Source of the DNA: Actinomycetota bacterium | Lineage (GTDB): Bacteria > Actinomycetota > Thermoleophilia > RBG-16-64-13 | Reading direction: 5' to 3' | DNA: 10,461 bases | Assembly: GCA_003157225.1 (NCBI GenBank) | Contig: PMIZ01000286.1 | Coordinates: 1 to 10,461, forward strand | Part shown: positions 7,054 to 10,461 of the stretch, in pieces | Layout of the letters: each line of letters begins with the position of its first letter | Numbering within the stretch: position 1 is the stretch's first letter | Program-made: the position numbers and the translations under genes | The notes under the pieces: model-generated | Databases searched by the model: none | The model's input: only the letters and a program-made list of their open reading frames with translations | What the model was told of the DNA's origin: nothing

Positions 7054-7135
7054 CACGCAGTTCGGGCTCGACGGTCTCCCTGCCGATAACAGTTGTATGG
7101 CTCCATAGAGTATCCTTGCCCCGACAAGGAGCAAA

Positions 7136-8176
7136 GTGCCACACATCTATCTTTGGCCCCGCTCGGGGGGCCGTGCATATTCTCTTGAGCAAGCGAACCC
7201 GGATCGGTCGCGGGCGAGTTGTGAGTCCGCCGCCATCCGCCGCTGGTCCATCTGGTTCGCTCGTCTTGCACTGCTCGGAAGCTTTGTGGGGGTCGGTTGG
7301 GGCCTCTGGGCGGCCCTTCGCGATGTAGAACGCCGCGAGATGCTTCTCATGTCGGGGCTGACCGGCACTGTCCTTCTGGTGCTCTTTCTCATCTGGGCTC
7401 ACCAGGCGATATACAAAGCCGGAAAGACTCCGCGGACGCGAGCTGCCCGAGCCGTCATGACCTTGGGGGCTTCGTGCGCGGCGATAGGGATCTTTCTGGC
7501 GGGCACGCAAGCCGACGCGGTTCACGCTCACACCAAGGCCGTCCACGCTCCACGGCTACTCCTGCCGCTCATCGACGGCGCCGGTCGCCTTGGCATTCAC
7601 CACGACCAATTAGGCCTTCTTCCGCGCTTCTCGGCGAAGATGACCGGCGCCACTCAAGCCCCGGTGAGTCTGATCTTTCTAGGGAGCGGCGCCCAGCTAC
7701 TCGAGGTTTTTGGCAGCGCCCGGTGGCACGCGGCCGACCGCGTGACCGTGGGTACCGCTTTCCGGGCATTCGGGCGCGGAGTGCTCAACCGACCCTACCC
7801 TACTGCGCCTGTGTTCCCGTCCTTTCTCAATGGCAAGTTGCACGACGTGGCTTTTCAGCGGACCGACGACGGAGGCTCCTCGCGCCGCCGGCATCACGTG
7901 CGCTGGTGGCTCACCGACTTCGCCTGCGAAGGCAGGCAGGTCTGGGTAGCCACAGCTTCTTACGACGCCGGAGTGGGAGTGGGGCGCATCTTTCCCACGC
8001 CCATCCACCACATCGATCCGGACATCGATGCCGAGCGTGACTACATCGTGCGTTCGCTCACCGCGGGCGGCCGCTTGCGTGTGACGCAAGAAGTGCGCAT
8101 CACGCAGCCCATGGCGGGACGGAATTCGGCCGGGGATCGCTTCTACACGCAGGGCATGGCTTTCGTTCTAGCCTAA
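7136..8176 (+). CDS. Membrane protein with LssY C-terminal domain
   Basis: A 346-aa protein starting at GTG 7136, supported by AAGGAG at 7126-7131 four bases upstream. Three hydrophobic segments lie at ~38-60, 71-90 and 107-124. They are followed by a domain from ~175 to the end that matches the LssY_C type: PVSLIFLGS, QLLEVFGSARWHAAD, RPYPTAPVFPSFLNG, HDVAFQR, RRRHHVRWW, QVWVATASYD and IFPTPIHHIDPDIDAERDY. This domain is named after a gene near the Legionella lss type I secretion locus, and its biochemical role is unknown. The density of conserved His, Arg and Asp suggests an enzymatic or metal-binding site. Many LssY_C proteins carry DedA or PAP2 membrane domains; here only three simple helices are visible. 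The first ~35 residues are polar and poorly conserved in appearance. It ends 11 bp before the convergent molybdoenzyme remnant. Confidence 0.82.
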   Translation: MPHIYLWPRSGGRAYSLEQANPDRSRASCESAAIRRWSIWFARLALLGSFVGVGWGLWAALRDVERREMLLMSGLTGTVLLVLFLIWAHQAIYKAGKTPRTRAARAVMTLGASCAAIGIFLAGTQADAVHAHTKAVHAPRLLLPLIDGAGRLGIHHDQLGLLPRFSAKMTGATQAPVSLIFLGSGAQLLEVFGSARWHAADRVTVGTAFRAFGRGVLNRPYPTAPVFPSFLNGKLHDVAFQRTDDGGSSRRRHHVRWWLTDFACEGRQVWVATASYDAGVGVGRIFPTPIHHIDPDIDAERDYIVRSLTAGGRLRVTQEVRITQPMAGRNSAGDRFYTQGMAFVLA

Positions 8177-8187
8177 GGCTTCGTTCT

Positions 8188-8499
8188 TCAGCGGCCTCCC
8201 AGGTCTTCACTCTCCGTGAAGCCGGCTATCCATGGACCGGCCGCGACGTGACACTCGCGGGCGAAGGCCTCCGGATACTTCGCCTTCAGACTCTCGAGAT
8301 CCGCCTTCTCCACCTCCACCAGGAACCCGCTCACTGCATGCCCGCATGCGTTCTTGGAGGTGGTGTTTCGCGGGACGATGGTGTTGATGGCGCCGCCTCG
8401 GTCGATCTCACCGGGGACGATGGGATCGTATTTGGCGCCGTGATCGATCCCCACAGCCCCGGGGATCATGCCCGGGAATTCCAATGCCCGCGGCCGCAT
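8188..8499 (-). pseudogene. C-terminal remnant of a molybdopterin-dependent oxidoreductase
   Basis: About 100 codons match the extreme C-terminus of large molybdopterin (bis-MGD) oxidoreductases of the DMSO-reductase superfamily. The recognisable stretch is IPGAVGIDHGAKYDPI, VPGEIDRGGAINTIVPRNT and TSKNACGHAVSGFLVEVEK. This corresponds to the end of the cofactor-binding domain, where the Asn/Thr-rich loop contacts the pterin. Intact proteins of this class are roughly 700-1000 residues, so about 90% is gone, including the N-terminal Fe-S and Mo-ligand regions. The same frame stays open upstream only to base 8547 (stop TAG at 8550-8548), and the added codons do not resemble the family, so the break lies near 8475-8500. 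The match is from memory of the family pattern; it may be closest to the transhydroxylase/catechol-dehydroxylase-like branch, but this is unsure. No Shine-Dalgarno supports expression. Confidence 0.6.
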
Positions 8500-8565
8500 G
8501 GTGAGCGGTTTGCATTCTTCTAGACACGGGAAGAGATGCGGGGTGATCTAGTCACGCTACACCAC

Positions 8566-8572
8566 AAGGAGG
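8566..8572 (+). promoter_or_regulatory. Shine-Dalgarno choosing ATG 8582
   Basis: AAGGAGG lies 9 nt before the ATG at 8582 and only 3 nt before the in-frame GTG at 8576. The spacing favours the ATG. Confidence 0.55.
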
Positions 8573-8581
8573 CATGTGGGG

Positions 8582-9067
8582 ATGCCCCGACAGACGTTCC
8601 GAAAGGCGCTTGGCGCCCTTCGTTGGCCGCTAGTGCCTGCAGTCGTGCTCCTGCTGCTCATCGGGCTCCCATTATGGGTCGTGTTCGTCGGGAGCGGTGG
8701 CTGCGCTGCCGGGCCGCCGGGCTTGAACCCCAAGGACCTGTCCGAGGCAACCGTCACCGTCACGAATTCACCTGGCCAGGCGTCGAGAACGATCTCCATC
8801 GACCTCGCCAATCCGCAGAAGCGAGACGCGCTGATCGCCGCCTATCGCAGCATGAAGAAGTGGCGCCAGGAGATCTCCTCCTTCGACCCTCGTCCGGACT
8901 ACTCCCTGGAGTTGGAGTTCAAGGACGGTCATCGCCTTGTTGTGGTGCTCGCGCGCTCGGGCTGGCCGTACGGCTTCATCAAGAAGTTCAAGAGAGACAA
9001 GCTGGAAGCAACGGTCTACGTTGATCCGCAGGAGATGCAGGCCTACCTGTTCGCAGAGGGAGGCTGA
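8582..9067 (+). CDS. Small membrane-anchored hypothetical protein
   Basis: A 161-aa protein that I do not recognise. A basic N-terminus (residues 1-14) leads into one hydrophobic segment at ~15-37, followed by VGSGGCAAGPPG and a polar domain of ~110 residues predicted outside the membrane. The segment is most likely a signal anchor; Cys41 is not in a good lipobox. The outer domain has a beta-strand-rich look: ATVTVTNSPGQ, then RTISIDLANPQKRDALIAAY, SLELEFKDGHRLVVVLARSG and KLEATVYVDP. The phrase about a strand pair ending in a Gly-His hairpin (FKDGHRLVV) suggests a small sandwich fold, but no family can be named. Codon use is in keeping with the neighbours. It is divergent from the molybdoenzyme remnant and has its own strong Shine-Dalgarno, so it looks expressed. 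Confidence 0.72.
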   Translation: MPRQTFRKALGALRWPLVPAVVLLLLIGLPLWVVFVGSGGCAAGPPGLNPKDLSEATVTVTNSPGQASRTISIDLANPQKRDALIAAYRSMKKWRQEISSFDPRPDYSLELEFKDGHRLVVVLARSGWPYGFIKKFKRDKLEATVYVDPQEMQAYLFAEGG

Positions 9068-9240
9068 TGTTGCCGGGCCCAGGGGTGCCTGCCAACAGGC
9101 TGCTGAACGATGCCGGGGCACTGGAACCTGGCGGGCGTTGGCGTCAGCCTGGTCCTGGCCCTCGGCCGCTGCTTGCCCAGGGTGCCCGGCGGGGCAAGAA
9201 GACCGCAGACGTGCTCGCGGCCTTCCGGTCTGCCCGGCAC
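9068..9240. other. Stretch without a supported gene
   Basis: Between the hypothetical protein and the VapC remnant no frame has both a start with a Shine-Dalgarno and protein-like composition. A plus-strand frame from ATG 9110 to 9286 (58 codons) begins with a membrane-helix-like stretch, LAGVGVSLVLALG. It then turns into Arg/Pro/Gly-rich sequence typical of non-coding high-GC DNA. It may be the decayed start of a small membrane protein. Confidence 0.4.
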
Positions 9241-9411
9241 TCAGGGCCGAGGAGCCACCCAGCGCTCGACTCTCAGACCGGGATAGCCTGCAAAATCGGC
9301 CTGGTTGTTGGTGACGAGCGCCACGTCGAGCGCGACGGCGTGGGCTGCGATCAGCTTGTCCAGTGCATCCCTGCTCTTGTTGCGAGTGGCCTCACGGATC
9401 GGGCCGTACGC
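9241..9411 (-). pseudogene. C-terminal half of a VapC-like PIN-domain toxin
   Basis: About 56 codons ending at TGA 9241 read as the last part of a type II toxin ribonuclease of the PIN/VapC family: AYGPIREATRNKSRDALDKL, IAAHAVALDVALVTNNQADF and AGYPGLRVERWV. The D-x-LIAAHA and LVTNN-x-x-DF motifs, with their metal-binding acids, are present. The N-terminal half of the PIN domain (first catalytic Asp and the Glu; normally about 130 residues in total) is absent. Upstream codons in this frame run into the 5' end of the MFS gene on the other strand and look unrelated. No VapB antitoxin is visible. The surviving half should be inactive as a nuclease. It could be the scar of a toxin-antitoxin pair lost by deletion or by replacement next to the exporter. 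Confidence 0.68.
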
Positions 9412-9473
9412 GGTCCCGTTCCTTGGGCGGACCTTGGCGGGTCGGCCGAACCGGCCCACGTCCATCGCTGTGC

Positions 9474-9479
9474 TACTTT
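9474..9479 (+). promoter_or_regulatory. Candidate -10 of a leaderless MFS transcript
   Basis: TACTTT ends 8 nt before the ATG at 9488, and no Shine-Dalgarno is present (the bases before the ATG read GAGACCCG). Initiation 6-8 nt downstream of this hexamer would put the first transcribed base at or next to the start codon. No -35 box is evident, so this is tentative. Confidence 0.3.
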
Positions 9480-9487
9480 GAGACCCG

Positions 9488-10461
9488 ATGGAAATCGAGG
9501 CATCGACACAGCAGAAATACCTGGGGAAGAAGGGACTCATCATCTTCCTCGCGGCGCTCAGCGCTTTTCCGGCGCTGTCGACCGACCTCTATCTGCCGGC
9601 TCTCCCCGGGATGACCGCCTATTTCCACGTCCCCGAGTATCAGACCAACCTGACCCTCATCCTCTTCTTCGTCGTCTACGCTGTCTCCATGCTGGCGTGG
9701 GGCCCGATGAGCGATCGCTACGGGCGCAGGCCGGTGCTTTTTGTCGGGCTCGCCTGCTATATCGCGGCCGGTGTCCTCTGCGCGTTCTCGGCCAACATCT
9801 ATCAACTGATGGCCTTTCGCATCTTGCAGGCACTGGGGACAGGCGCCGCGAGCGCCATTTCGACCGCCATCGTCAAGGATGTCTATCATGGCAGGAGGCG
9901 CGAGGTCATCCTCGCCGTCATACAGTCGATGACCGTCCTTTCCCCGGCGGTGGCCCCGGTGATTGGCGCGCTCATACTGAAGTTCACTTCGTGGCGCGGG
10001 GCGTTCGTTGCGCAGGCGATCCTGGGACTACTGGTGCTGGCCGGGTCGATCGCCTACCGGGAGACCGTGGGAGAGAAGCTCACCGGCAATCCCCTGTCGT
10101 CACTTCGGCGCCTGGGCGTCGTTGCCAGGAACCGGACCTTTGTCTTTCTCATCATCAACTTCGCGCTGCTGGGCATGTCGACCATGGCGTTCATCTCTTC
10201 TTCGTCCTACATCTACGAGGTGACCTTCGGCAAGTCCGGCCAGGTCTACAGCTACTTCTTCGCCTTATTTGCCTTCGCCACGGCGGCGGGGGCGCAGATC
10301 TACGTGTGGCTGTCGCGGCGATACGAGCGCATCCACATCGTTACCGGGTGCTTCGCTCTCTCCGCGGTGAGTGGTTTGATCATCATGCTGCTCGGGGGGA
10401 AGGGGCCGTGGGCCTTCATTCTGACCTTGCTTCCCATGCCGATCGCCTTTAGTTGTTCTCG
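9488..10461 (+). CDS. Bcr/CflA-family MFS drug-efflux transporter (3' partial)
   Basis: At least 324 residues, open at the right edge of the window. After a short polar N-terminus comes the first helix, containing STDLYLPALPGM (31-42); this acidic-tailed signature is typical of the Bcr/CflA subgroup of 12-TM drug:proton antiporters. Motif A is present between helices 2 and 3 (GPMSDRYGRRPV, 72-83), and the antiporter motif C in helix 5 (SPAVAPVIGALI, 152-163). Ten hydrophobic segments are visible before the edge; about 60-80 residues should be missing. The likely role is proton-driven export of small toxic compounds across the inner membrane. An in-frame TGA at 9479 makes the ATG at 9488 the first possible start. 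The 5' region overlaps no credible opposite-strand gene; the VapC remnant lies just upstream. Confidence 0.9.
   Translation, partial: MEIEASTQQKYLGKKGLIIFLAALSAFPALSTDLYLPALPGMTAYFHVPEYQTNLTLILFFVVYAVSMLAWGPMSDRYGRRPVLFVGLACYIAAGVLCAFSANIYQLMAFRILQALGTGAASAISTAIVKDVYHGRRREVILAVIQSMTVLSPAVAPVIGALILKFTSWRGAFVAQAILGLLVLAGSIAYRETVGEKLTGNPLSSLRRLGVVARNRTFVFLIINFALLGMSTMAFISSSSYIYEVTFGKSGQVYSYFFALFAFATAAGAQIYVWLSRRYERIHIVTGCFALSAVSGLIIMLLGGKGPWAFILTLLPMPIAFSCS

Noticed and set aside
8159..8190. A near direct repeat (GGCTTTCGTTCT / GGCTTCGTTCTTC) with the short AGCCT/AGGCT dyad between the convergent genes
   Set aside because: The stem is too tight for a hairpin and there is no U-run. The repeats are imperfect and short, so neither a terminator nor an attachment site can be supported.
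9067..10452. A long plus-strand open frame of 461 codons from ATG 9067
   Set aside because: Its translation is Arg/Gly/Pro/His-rich without any fold signature, while the frame starting at 9488 encodes a clear MFS transporter with motifs A and C over the same bases. The long frame is a high-GC shadow.
1..10461. CRISPR arrays, tRNA genes, insertion-sequence ends, prophage genes or a defence island
   Set aside because: No regularly spaced repeats, cloverleaf sequences, transposase or integrase motifs, or recognised defence proteins were found. The VapC fragment is the only related trace and it is broken.

Overview
The window is high-GC bacterial DNA, probably from an environmental or anaerobic lineage. 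No rRNA, tRNA, phage, IS or CRISPR sequence is visible, so the taxon is uncertain. An Fe-S aldo/keto reductase, a remnant of a bis-MGD molybdenum enzyme and two genes that look leaderless would fit a high-GC actinobacterial-type anaerobe, but this is inference only.

Left to right: (1) On the minus strand, bases 1-1030 hold a broken hybrid sensor kinase. A 7-TM sensor and the start of a PAS domain run straight into an out-of-frame receiver-domain fragment, and the whole kinase core is missing. (2) On the plus strand, a secreted or lipid-anchored PQQ-type beta-propeller protein (1152-2657) is followed by an amidohydrolase-2 family metal hydrolase or decarboxylase (2717-3763), probably in one transcript. 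(3) Overlapping that hydrolase tail to tail by 23 bp is a 685-aa FAD oxidoreductase on the minus strand (3741-5798). It has an unusual N-terminal cysteine cluster and an added C-terminal domain. (4) Divergent from it are a 17-codon ORF (5930-5983) and a 342-aa aldo/keto reductase with eight C-terminal cysteines in two four-Cys groups (6025-7053). (5) Next come a 3-TM LssY_C-domain membrane protein (7136-8176), a ~100-codon minus-strand C-terminal remnant of a molybdopterin oxidoreductase (8188-8499) and a small membrane-anchored hypothetical protein (8582-9067). (6) After a stretch without an intact gene lies the C-terminal half of a VapC/PIN toxin (9241-9411, minus). A Bcr/CflA-type MFS exporter starts at 9488 and runs off the right edge.

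Functionally, the most coherent unit is the divergent pair of FAD oxidoreductase and Fe-S aldo/keto reductase. Both look like soluble redox enzymes and they share one 131-bp gap before the small ORF. The rest is a patchwork with several decayed genes (kinase, molybdoenzyme, toxin), especially in 8188-9487. This looks like an accessory region with repeated gene loss. I did not find a clear defence system, mobile element or biosynthetic cluster.
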